Source of the DNA: Mycetocola miduiensis
GTDB taxonomy: Bacteria; Actinomycetota; Actinomycetes; Actinomycetales; Microbacteriaceae
Direction of reading: 5' to 3'
DNA length: 64,000 bases
NCBI RefSeq assembly: GCF_900115155.1
Contig: NZ_FOVM01000005.1
Location: forward strand, 223,313-287,312
Shown one piece after another: positions 35,414 through 43,499 of this stretch. Each line of letters starts with the position of its first letter. The first letter of the stretch is position 1. A program made the translations under genes and the position numbers. The notes beneath the pieces were generated by a model. It searched no databases and was not told the origin of the DNA. It saw nothing but the letters and a program-made list of their open reading frames with translations.

Positions 35414-36722
35414 GATCGTCGCCCTCCTCGGCGGGGTGGGGGGTGAAGCGGATGCGGTCGATGCGGCGCCCGTCGAGGCGCTCCACCTTCAGCGTGCCGG
35501 TGTCGATCGGGACTTCGTCGCCGACGACGGGCAGCCGTCCGAGCTCGCTCATCACGAAACCGGCGACGGTGTCGTACGGACCGTTCTCCGGGACCGAGAT
35601 GGATGTGCGTTCGAGGAGCTCGTCGGGGCGGAGGCTTCCGGGAAATACGATCGAGTCGAGCGTCTTGACGACGCCAGCCCGCGTTCGGTCGTGCTCGTCG
35701 GCGACTTCACCGACGAGTTCTTCGACGAGGTCTTCGAGCGTGGCGATTCCCGCGGTTCCGCCGTATTCGTCCACGACGACCGCCATCTGGTAGCCGCGGC
35801 CCCTGAGTTCTTCGAGCAAGGCGTCGAGGCGCATGGTTTCCGGCACCCGGACGATGTCGTACTGCAGTGCCGACACCGGGACATCCGCCCGTTTCTCGCG
35901 GGGAACGGCGATCGCCTGCTTGACGTGCACGAGGCCGACCACGTCATCGGCGTCCTCGTCGATCACCGGGAAGCGGGAGTAACCGGTGGTGCGGGCGAGT
36001 TCGATGACGTCCTGCGCGGTTGCGTTGCGGCGCACCGACTCGACCCGCGGTCGCGGGGTCATCACGTCCGCCGCTGTGTGGTTGGCGAACACCAGGGTGC
36101 GGTTCAGCAGGGTGGCGGTGTCGCTCTCCAGCGTCCCGGCCCCGGCGCTCCTCCGAACGAGGCTCGACAGCTCCTCTGCGGTGCGGGCGCCTGACAGCTC
36201 TTCTTTCGGCTCAATGCCCATCGAGCGGAGGATGCCGTTGGCGCTGCCGTTGAGCAGGCTCACCGCCGGTTTGAACACCGTGGTGAACACCGTCTGGAAC
36301 GGGATCACCAGTTTTGCGGTGGCGACGGGGAGCGCGAGCGCGAAGTTCTTGGGGACGAGCTCACCGATGATCATCGACAGCAGGGTGGCGACGACGACGG
36401 CGATGGTCACCGCGATCGGTGTCACCGCGGCGTCGGGCAGGCCGAGGGCGAGGAGGGGGGCGCGGAGCAGCGAGCTGATCGCTGGCTCCATCGTGTACCC
36501 GGTGAGCAGGGTCGTGAGGGTGATCCCCAGTTGTGCGCTCGAGAGGTGCGTCGAGGTGATCTTGAGCGCGGCGATCGTCATGCCGAGGCGGGTTTCGCCT
36601 CTGGCCTGGCGGGCTTCGAGCTCAGACCTGTCGAGATTGACCAGCGCGAACTCACTGGCGACGAACAGGCCTGTCCCCACGGTGAGGGCAAGTCCAGCAG
36701 CGAGGAGTACTAACTCGGACAT
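35406..36722 (-). CDS. CNNM/CorC (hemolysin) family membrane protein 1
   Basis: 438 residues from ATG 36722, chosen for the GGGAG site; the frame stays open upstream through a repeat. DUF21 membrane domain (1-185), CBS pair ([24 protein letters not shown] ... [25 protein letters not shown]), and a C-terminal CorC_HlyC domain ([21 protein letters not shown] ... [14 protein letters not shown]). Full family architecture. First gene of the two-gene operon; probable divalent cation transport or efflux. Confidence 0.9.
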   Translation of the reverse strand: MSELVLLAAGLALTVGTGLFVASEFALVNLDRSELEARQARGETRLGMTIAALKITSTHLSSAQLGITLTTLLTGYTMEPAISSLLRAPLLALGLPDAAVTPIAVTIAVVVATLLSMIIGELVPKNFALALPVATAKLVIPFQTVFTTVFKPAVSLLNGSANGILRSMGIEPKEELSGARTAEELSSLVRRSAGAGTLESDTATLLNRTLVFANHTAADVMTPRPRVESVRRNATAQDVIELARTTGYSRFPVIDEDADDVVGLVHVKQAIAVPREKRADVPVSALQYDIVRVPETMRLDALLEELRGRGYQMAVVVDEYGGTAGIATLEDLVEELVGEVADEHDRTRAGVVKTLDSIVFPGSLRPDELLERTSISVPENGPYDTVAGFVMSELGRLPVVGDEVPIDTGTLKVERLDGRRIDRIRFTPHPAEEGDDHE

Positions 36723-37037
36723 GAGTTCACTCCCGCCGGGACGGGTTGGTGGGCTTCGGGCGATCTGGCAGGTGGGGGGTCGTCCATTGTGCGCCCAAGT
36801 ATACGCGTCGACGATGGGAGTGCACTGCGGGTCCCGGCGCACGGCGCCCTCCGTTCGCTCGCGCGGGTGTTTGGGCACTGCGCGGGTGTAATAACGCCCG
36901 CGCCCGGCAAGAACACCCCCGTGGGCTTGGGGTGCTCGCTCCACGAGGCGCAACGCACAATCCCTCCCCACAGGTGGCATCGCCACGAACTCTCCACTCG
37001 CCCGATGGGATACCGCTGCAGGAGAGCGGCAGGGCGG
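36723..37037. other. 315-bp divergent intergenic region
   Basis: It separates the minus-strand CNNM operon from the plus-strand nuclease gene and contains the 66-bp double-hairpin repeat at 36861-36926. The remaining parts should include both promoters, but I cannot pick convincing -35/-10 boxes. Open frames crossing it show no conserved protein sequence. Confidence 0.5.
36861..36926. repeat. 66-bp double-hairpin repeat, copy B
   Basis: The element has a left outer arm GCGCGGGTG, an inner hairpin GCGCGGGTG-taat-AACGCCCGCGC, and a right outer arm AACACCCCCGTG, so hairpins can form inside a larger one. It aligns without gaps to the copy at 37985-38050, with the right arm slightly diverged. It lies 111 bp before the nuclease start, in direct orientation with the other copy. 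Confidence 0.8.
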
Positions 37038-37994
37038 ATGCTGGTCGGCATGGACGCCTTTCAGCACGCGGACTTCATACGGCGTCGCGACCTCGTCGCC
37101 ATCGGTGAGGATCAGGCAATCAGGCAGCAACTGCGCCACGGGCGGCTGGTGCGCGTCGCACCCGGCAGCTTTGTCGAGCAAGGCACCTGGCAATCGCTCG
37201 ACGCCCTCGCGCGTCATCGGATGGCAGTGCTTGCGACCGCCAGGCGACTCCGCACCCCCGTCGTCTTCTCGCACCACGCTGCGGCCGCCCTTCATGGCAT
37301 CCGTATGCTCGGGAACTGGCCGAGCACTGTCGACGTGACTCTCGAGCGCGCGTCGGGAGGTCGCTCCGACGGATGGCTGAGACGCCACTGCACCGGGCTG
37401 GACGATGTCGATGTCGTCGTACTCGGCGACCTCACGGTGACCTCCCCCGCCCAGACGGTGGTCGATCTCGCGCGGATGCTCCCCTTCGCCGATGCGGTTG
37501 TGACGATGGACTCGGCATTACATCGCAAGCGCACGGGCGGGGCGCTGACGACCAGGGCGGCAATCCTGGATCGGTGCGCGGCCGCCGAAGGGAAGCGTGG
37601 CTGGCGCCGGGCACAGCTTGCGGCGGACTTCTCTACCGACCTCTCCGATTCTCCTGAGGAATCCCACAGCCGGGTGCAGATTCATCTGGCGGGCTTTCCG
37701 GTCCCAACCCTCCAGGAGACCTTTGTCGATGCAGAAGGCTTCGTCGCCCAGACGGACTTCTACTGGCGCGAGTTCGACCATGCCGGCGAGTGCGACGGCC
37801 GAGGGAAGTACCGGGATCCAGCCTACCTACGCGGACGCACCCCCGTCGACGTAGTCATTGCCGAGAAGAACCGCGAGAACCGCCTGAGGCGCCTCGTCCG
37901 CGGGATGTCGCGGTGGGAACCCGCCGACCTCTACCCGCCGTCGCGCATGGTGAACATCCTCCTGCGCGCGGGGCTTCCGCGGTCGCGCGGGTGA
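37038..37994 (+). CDS. AbiEi-type winged-helix protein with Vsr-like nuclease domain
   Basis: 318 residues from ATG 37038; ATG 37050 is equally plausible. The N-terminal part (FIRRRDLVAIGEDQAIRQQL, then GRLVRVAPGSFVE) matches AbiEi-type antitoxin winged helices, and SHHAAAALHGI follows. The C-terminal part carries EESHSRVQIHLAGFPVPTLQ, then TDFYWREF, then GECDGRGKY, a spacing of acidic residues and Lys seen in DUF559/Vsr-type PD-(D/E)XK nucleases. No AbiEii toxin gene adjoins it. Its stop codon lies inside repeat copy C. A repeat-associated nuclease is possible; the function is not known. Confidence 0.75.
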   Translation: MLVGMDAFQHADFIRRRDLVAIGEDQAIRQQLRHGRLVRVAPGSFVEQGTWQSLDALARHRMAVLATARRLRTPVVFSHHAAAALHGIRMLGNWPSTVDVTLERASGGRSDGWLRRHCTGLDDVDVVVLGDLTVTSPAQTVVDLARMLPFADAVVTMDSALHRKRTGGALTTRAAILDRCAAAEGKRGWRRAQLAADFSTDLSDSPEESHSRVQIHLAGFPVPTLQETFVDAEGFVAQTDFYWREFDHAGECDGRGKYRDPAYLRGRTPVDVVIAEKNRENRLRRLVRGMSRWEPADLYPPSRMVNILLRAGLPRSRG

Positions 37995-38050
37995 ATGGGG
38001 CAAGCGCGGGTGCAATAACGCCCGCGCCGCACAAAAACACCCGCGCGGGC
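37985..38050. repeat. 66-bp double-hairpin repeat, copy C
   Basis: Same length and order as copy B, with perfect outer arms (GCGCGGGTG and CACCCGCGC) and the inner hairpin GCGCGGGTG-caat-AACGCCCGCGC. The first 10 bp encode the last residues and stop of the nuclease gene. The element sits between that gene and the convergent guaB1 gene, whose stop is 7 bp beyond. Confidence 0.8.
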
Positions 38051-38056
38051 AATCGC

Positions 38057-39496
38057 TCACCAGGAGACGGGCAGTGCCTTACCCTCGTCGTAGCCCGACG
38101 CGGACTGCAGCCCGACCAGCGCACGCTCGCGGAACTCCGCGAGCGAGGCGGCACCGGCATAAGTGAACGACGACCGAACACCCGAGGTGATCATGTCGAG
38201 CAGGTCCTCGAGCGACGGGCGCGACGGGTCGAGGTAGATCTTCGACGACGAGATGCCCTCCGCGAAGAGCGTCTTCCGAGCCAGTTCGTACGGGTCAAGC
38301 CGGCCGAACCGTTCCTGCACGGCCTTCGTCGACGCCATCCCCCAGCTTTCCTTGTAGAGACGGCCGGAGGCATCCGCGTTCAGGGTGCCTGGGGCCTCGA
38401 TCGTACCGGCGAACCACGACCCGACCATGACGGAAGCCGCCCCTGCGGCGAGCGCGAGCGCCACGTCCCGCGGATACCGCACGCCGCCATCTGCCCAGAC
38501 GTGGGCGCCGAGGTCGCTGGCGGCCTCAGCGGTTTCGAGGACGGCCGAGAATTGCGGACGTCCGACGGCGGTCATCATGCGCGTCGTGCACATCGCACCC
38601 GGGCCGACACCCACCTTGATGATGTCGGCGCCCGCGGCGACGAGGTCGGTCACGCCCGCGGCGGTGACGACGTTGCCGGCGACGAGCGGGATGCCGAGCC
38701 CGAGACCCTTGACGATCGACAGTGCCCGCATCATGCCCGCCTGGTGGCCGTGCGCCGTATCGAGCACAAGCGTGTCGACGCCTGCTGCCGCGAGGGCCTT
38801 CGCTTTGGCGGCCACGTCTCCGTTGATGCCGATGGCTGCGGCCACGAGCAGGCGACCGGATGCGTCGACCGATGGAGTGTACAGCGTGGACCGCAGCGCA
38901 GACGTGCGGCTGATCGTGCCCACGAGCCGGCCATGCTGCAGCACCGGCGCGAATTCGAGGTCAGCGGCGACGAGCAGGTCGAAGGCGACACGAGCGTCGC
39001 TGACGTCCTCCGCGTCGATCGACGGGAGGCTCCGATGCGCCAGCTCCCCGAGCAGGTCCGCCGGGTCCGCCTGTTCCAGCTCGGTTGCGGGCAGGCAGGC
39101 GATGTACGAGCCGTCAGCGCCGGTGAGCACGATGCCGTGCCCCGGAAGCGCAGGAAGGAGGGAGAGCGCATCGGCGACGGTGGCCTCCGCCGGGAGCTCC
39201 ACGGGGATGTCGAACGCCACCGGTCGGTCCTTGACCCAGCGGATCGCGGCATCCAGTCGTTGCAGCGGCATGTCCTGCGGGAGCACACCGAGTCCGCCGC
39301 GCCGGGCGAGGGTCGCCGCGAGCCGTGGGCCGGTCACCGAATTCATGTTCGCCGACACGATCGGGAGGTGCGCACCCGTGCCGTCACCTGGCGCGAGCGA
39401 GACATCCAGCCGACTGGAAACACGCGACCGGGAAGGCACGAGAAACACGTCCGAGTAGGTGAGATCGAATGCCGGGGCCTCGCCGTAGAACTCCAT
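38057..39496 (-). CDS. guaB1: GuaB1-type IMP dehydrogenase-related protein (probable GMP reductase)
   Basis: 479 residues, IMPDH/GMPR barrel with an inserted CBS pair (about 95-210). The barrel shows FDLTYSDVFLVPSRSRV, LVLDTAHGHQAGMMRAL, LVAGNVVTAAGVTDL, catalytic Cys in KVGVGPGAMCTTRMMTAVG, and VWADGGVRYPRDVALALAAG. This matches the actinobacterial GuaB1 clade. Work on the mycobacterial protein, as I recall, showed GMP reductase activity converting GMP to IMP. The CBS domains suggest nucleotide control. Confidence 0.88.
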   Translation of the reverse strand: MEFYGEAPAFDLTYSDVFLVPSRSRVSSRLDVSLAPGDGTGAHLPIVSANMNSVTGPRLAATLARRGGLGVLPQDMPLQRLDAAIRWVKDRPVAFDIPVELPAEATVADALSLLPALPGHGIVLTGADGSYIACLPATELEQADPADLLGELAHRSLPSIDAEDVSDARVAFDLLVAADLEFAPVLQHGRLVGTISRTSALRSTLYTPSVDASGRLLVAAAIGINGDVAAKAKALAAAGVDTLVLDTAHGHQAGMMRALSIVKGLGLGIPLVAGNVVTAAGVTDLVAAGADIIKVGVGPGAMCTTRMMTAVGRPQFSAVLETAEAASDLGAHVWADGGVRYPRDVALALAAGAASVMVGSWFAGTIEAPGTLNADASGRLYKESWGMASTKAVQERFGRLDPYELARKTLFAEGISSSKIYLDPSRPSLEDLLDMITSGVRSSFTYAGAASLAEFRERALVGLQSASGYDEGKALPVSW

Positions 39497-39631
39497 ACGT
39501 CCACGCTACCCATCCAGCAACCGGGCCGCAGCCTTGTCCGAATGGGATTAGGCTGGAAGACGGATCTGGCAGCGCTTCCCACGGATGTCGCTGTCGTACT
39601 CACATCGACGTAAGAGAGTGGTGGTCTGGCG

Positions 39632-42600
39632 GTGTCAAGCCAGTTGACCGGAGTGGGAACTGACGACGGTTCGTCGGGAGAATTCGGTGCGAACGAATGG
39701 CTCGTGGATGAGCTGTACGAGCAATACAGTGCCGATAAGAATTCAGTGGATGAGTCCTGGTGGCCGATCCTCGAGAGTTATCAGCCGGTCAAGGGCGACA
39801 AGGCTACTGGCGAGGTACCGGCCCACCCGATCACTGCGCCGATCCCGGTGATCGGTGCGCCACCCGTGGCGAAGACGACCTCGGTGCAGCCGAAGGCTGC
39901 CCCGATTCCAGCAGATGCCCCACGGAAACCCGCTGCTCAGCCGGCCCAGAAGGCGCAGACAGACACGGCCGCCGAGACGGCGGAGCCGGTCGACACGGTC
40001 TCCCCGCTCCGTGGCATGGCCAAGTCGCTGGCTATGAACATGGATGCCAGCCTCACGGTGCCGACCGCGACGAGCGTCCGGACCATTCCGGCGAAGCTCA
40101 TGATCGACAACCGCATCGTCATCAACAACCACCTGAAGCGGGCCCGCGGCGGCAAGGTGAGTTTCACCCACCTGATCGGATGGGCGCTCATCCAGGCGCT
40201 CAAGGAATTCCCGAGCCAGAACGTGTATTACGACGTCGTCGACGGCAAGCCTAGCGTCGTCGCCCCCGCGCACGTGGGCCTGGGCATCGCGATCGACATC
40301 CCCAAGCCGGATGGCACCCGCGCCCTGCTGGTCCCGGCGATCAAGAACGCCGACACGCTCACCTTCAGCGAATATCTCTCCTCATACGAGGACCTCGTTT
40401 CGCGCGCCCGCAAGAACAAGCTCACCGCGGATGACTTCAAGGGCGCGTCGGTCTCGCTGACGAACCCGGGCGGCATCGGCACCGAGCACTCCGTTCCCCG
40501 CCTGATGAAGGGCCAGGGCTGCATCATCGGCGCCGGTGCCCTCGATTACCCGGCGGAGTTCCAGGGAGCGAGCGAGCACACGCTCGTCGAGCTCGCGATC
40601 GGCAAGACGATCACCCTGACCTCCACCTACGACCACCGCGTCATCCAGGGCGCAGGTTCCGGCGAGTTCCTCAAGAAGGTCCACGAGCTACTCACCGGGC
40701 AGAAGTCGTTCTACCAGGACATCTTCGCCGCCCTCCGCATCCCGTACGACCCGATCCACTGGGCTCCGGACATCTCGGTCGACCTCAGCGACACGGTCAA
40801 CAAGACCGCACGCGTGCAGGAACTGATCAATTCGTTCCGCGTTCGCGGCCACCTGATGGCGGATGTCGACCCGCTCGAGTACGTCCAGCGCTCGCACCCC
40901 GACCTCGACATCCTCAACCACGGCCTCACCTTCTGGGACCTCGACCGGGAGTTCGTCACCGGCGGTTTCGGCGACAAACGCCAGTCGAAGCTGCGTGACA
41001 TCCTAGGCCTGCTTCGCGACTCCTACTGCCGCACCATCGGCCTCGAGTACATGCACATCCAGGACCCTGTGCAGCGCAAGTGGATCCAGGAGAAGGTCGA
41101 GCGTCCCTACGCGAAGCCCCGCCATGACGAGCAGATGCGCATCCTCGGCAAGCTCAACGAAGCCGAAGCGTTCGAGACGTTCCTGCAGACCAAGTACGTC
41201 GGCCAGAAGCGGTTCAGCCTCGAGGGTGGCGAATCGACGATCGCACTGCTCGACGCCATCCTGCAGGGTGCTGCGGAGGCACAGCTCGACGGGGCGGCCA
41301 TCGGCATGGCGCACCGCGGTCGCCTCAACGTGCTGACCAACATCGCAGGCAAGACCTACGGCCAGATCTTCCAGGAGTTCGAGGGAACGACCAACTCGAA
41401 GAACACCGGCTCGGGCGACGTCAAGTACCACCTCGGCACCGAGGGAACCTTCCGGGCCTCTGACGGTTCTGAGCTTCCGGTGTACCTGGCCGCGAACCCG
41501 TCCCACCTCGAGGCAGTCGACGGCGTCCTCGAGGGCATCGTGCGGGCTCGCCAGGACCGCCAGCCGATCGGCACCTTTTCGACTCTTCCGATCCTCGTCC
41601 ACGGTGACGCGGCGATGGCCGGCCAGGGCGTCGTACTCGAGACCATGCAGCTGTCGCAGCTCCGCGGCTACCGCACCGGTGGAACCATCCACATCGTCGT
41701 CAACAACCAGGTCGGCTTCACCACGCCTCCAGGCGAAGGACGCACGTCGATCTACGCGACCGACGTCGCGAAGACCATCCAGGCGCCGATCTGGCACGTG
41801 AACGGCGACGACCCCGAGTCCGTCGTCCGCGTCGCACAGCTCGCCTTCGAGTTCCGCCAGGAATTCAAGAAGGATGTCGTCATCGACCTCGTTTGCTACC
41901 GCCGCCGCGGTCACAACGAGGGCGACGACCCGTCGATGACCCAGCCGCTGATGTACAACCTCATCGAGCAGAAGCGCAGCGTTCGCAAGCTGTACACCGA
42001 GGCCCTCGTCGGCCGCGGTGACATCACCGAAGACGAGTACGAAGCATCGCACCGGGACTTCCAGGACCGCCTCGAGCGCGCCTTCATGGAGACGCACGCG
42101 GCGCAGACCGCGTCGACCCCGGTCATCACCGAGGACTCGGGTGACGACGGCTACTCGGGTGAACCGGAGACAACCGGTGTTTCGGAGGCTGTCGTCCACC
42201 ACATCGGCGACGGCTTCAACAACAAGCCGGCCGGGTTCACCGTCCACCCGAAGCTCCAGCAGTTGCTGCAGAAACGCCTCGAGATGAGCCGCAACGGCAA
42301 CATCGACTGGGCGTTCGGCGAGCTGCTGGCGTTCGGTTCGCTGCTGCTCGAGGGCACTCCTGTGCGGTTCAGCGGGCAGGATTCCCGCCGTGGAACGTTC
42401 GTGCAGCGCCACGCGGTCCTGCACGACCGGGTCAACGGGCAGGAGTGGGTGCCGCTTGCCAACCTGGCTGACAACCAGGCCCGGTTCTGGATCTACGATT
42501 CGCTGCTGTCGGAGTACGCCGTCCTCGGTTTCGAGTACGGGTACTCGGTGGAGCGCCCGGATGCCCTCGTTCTCTGGGAAGCGCAGTTCGGCGACTTCGC

Positions 42601-43324
42601 CAACGGCGGCCAGACGATCATCGACGAGTTCATCTCGAGCGCCGAGCAGAAATGGGGGCAGCGTTCAAGCGTCGTCATGCTGCTTCCGCACGGGTACGAA
42701 GGCCAGGGCCCTGACCACTCCTCTGCAAGAATCGAACGGTACCTGCAGCTCTGCGCCGAGAACAACATGACCGTCGCACGGCCGTCGACCCCGGCGTCGT
42801 ATTTCCACCTGCTCCGCCGGCAGGCATACGCCCGCCCGCGCCGGCCGCTGGTCGTGTTCACGCCCAAGGCTATGCTCCGCCTTCGTGGGGCGTCCAGCGC
42901 GGTCGAGGACTTCACGAGTGGCCGCTTCGAACCGGTTATCGACGACGCCCGCGTGAGGGACGCGTCATCCGTGAAGCGTGTCCTGCTGCACTCGGGCAAG
43001 ATCCACTGGGATCTCCGCGCCGAACTGGAGAAGAAGCCGAACGACGCCATTGCACTGGTTCGCCTCGAGCAGTACTACCCGCTGCCCGCAGACGAGTTGA
43101 ACTCCGTGATCGCGCGGTACCCGAATGCCGAACTGGTCTGGGTTCAAGACGAGCCCGAGAACCAGGGCGCATGGCCGTTCATCGCGCTCGAGGCGTCGAA
43201 GCACATCGGCGACCGGTCCATCCGGGTCGTCTCGCGTGCGGCAGCCGCCTCACCCGCCACCGGCTCGGCCAAGCGCCACGCCGCCGAGCAGGCTCAGCTC
43301 CTCGCGGAGGCGCTGAGCTTGTAG
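39632..43324 (+). CDS. kgd: Multifunctional 2-oxoglutarate metabolism enzyme (Kgd/OdhA type)
   Basis: 1230 residues from GTG 39632. The N-terminal segment DELYEQYSADKNSVDESWW is the E1 signature. A Pro/Ala linker (about 45-125) leads to an E2-like acyltransferase domain (about 130-365) with TYDHRVIQGAGSGEF. The thiamine-diphosphate E1 domain follows, with HGDAAMAGQGVV and NNQVGFTT as the Mg-ThDP motif, and a terminal transketolase part. It lacks a lipoyl domain, as in mycobacterial Kgd and corynebacterial OdhA, so it acts with a separate lipoylated E2 and E3. TCA cycle. Confidence 0.95.
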   Translation: MSSQLTGVGTDDGSSGEFGANEWLVDELYEQYSADKNSVDESWWPILESYQPVKGDKATGEVPAHPITAPIPVIGAPPVAKTTSVQPKAAPIPADAPRKPAAQPAQKAQTDTAAETAEPVDTVSPLRGMAKSLAMNMDASLTVPTATSVRTIPAKLMIDNRIVINNHLKRARGGKVSFTHLIGWALIQALKEFPSQNVYYDVVDGKPSVVAPAHVGLGIAIDIPKPDGTRALLVPAIKNADTLTFSEYLSSYEDLVSRARKNKLTADDFKGASVSLTNPGGIGTEHSVPRLMKGQGCIIGAGALDYPAEFQGASEHTLVELAIGKTITLTSTYDHRVIQGAGSGEFLKKVHELLTGQKSFYQDIFAALRIPYDPIHWAPDISVDLSDTVNKTARVQELINSFRVRGHLMADVDPLEYVQRSHPDLDILNHGLTFWDLDREFVTGGFGDKRQSKLRDILGLLRDSYCRTIGLEYMHIQDPVQRKWIQEKVERPYAKPRHDEQMRILGKLNEAEAFETFLQTKYVGQKRFSLEGGESTIALLDAILQGAAEAQLDGAAIGMAHRGRLNVLTNIAGKTYGQIFQEFEGTTNSKNTGSGDVKYHLGTEGTFRASDGSELPVYLAANPSHLEAVDGVLEGIVRARQDRQPIGTFSTLPILVHGDAAMAGQGVVLETMQLSQLRGYRTGGTIHIVVNNQVGFTTPPGEGRTSIYATDVAKTIQAPIWHVNGDDPESVVRVAQLAFEFRQEFKKDVVIDLVCYRRRGHNEGDDPSMTQPLMYNLIEQKRSVRKLYTEALVGRGDITEDEYEASHRDFQDRLERAFMETHAAQTASTPVITEDSGDDGYSGEPETTGVSEAVVHHIGDGFNNKPAGFTVHPKLQQLLQKRLEMSRNGNIDWAFGELLAFGSLLLEGTPVRFSGQDSRRGTFVQRHAVLHDRVNGQEWVPLANLADNQARFWIYDSLLSEYAVLGFEYGYSVERPDALVLWEAQFGDFANGGQTIIDEFISSAEQKWGQRSSVVMLLPHGYEGQGPDHSSARIERYLQLCAENNMTVARPSTPASYFHLLRRQAYARPRRPLVVFTPKAMLRLRGASSAVEDFTSGRFEPVIDDARVRDASSVKRVLLHSGKIHWDLRAELEKKPNDAIALVRLEQYYPLPADELNSVIARYPNAELVWVQDEPENQGAWPFIALEASKHIGDRSIRVVSRAAAASPATGSAKRHAAEQAQLLAEALSL

Positions 43325-43336
43325 AGCAGGTTCAGT

Positions 43337-43368
43337 CCGGAGGGCGTCGCGAAAGCGGCGCCCTCCGG
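43337..43368 (+). terminator. Stem-loop after kgd
   Basis: CCGGAGGGCG (43337-43346) pairs perfectly with CGCCCTCCGG (43359-43368) across a 12-nt loop, 12 bp after the kgd stop. The following CATTAGTGG has almost no T-run, so termination may rely on the GC-rich stem alone. Confidence 0.6.
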
Positions 43369-43499
43369 CATTAGTGGACGGGTATTGGTGGGCGCGTATT
43401 GACGGGCCGGCGTCAGCGGGCCGGAACGAGCAACCGGAGCGCCTCATCGTGGTGAAACTTCCGGTTAATTCTTCGGACGGTGTCCCGCGCCCCTCCGCC

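Noticed and set aside
35091..36194. 367-codon plus-strand frame over the CNNM genes
   Set aside because: It is antisense to two well-conserved CBS proteins and arises from codon bias in GC-rich DNA.
37038..37994. Complete AbiE toxin-antitoxin system
   Set aside because: No AbiEii nucleotidyltransferase toxin gene adjoins it, and the C-terminal half looks like a nuclease.
37790..39613. 607-codon plus-strand frame opposite guaB1
   Set aside because: Its sequence is Arg-rich antisense of GuaB1 with no recognisable motif.
41003..42424. 473-codon minus-strand frame inside kgd
   Set aside because: Antisense shadow of the E1 domain, which is fully conserved on the plus strand.
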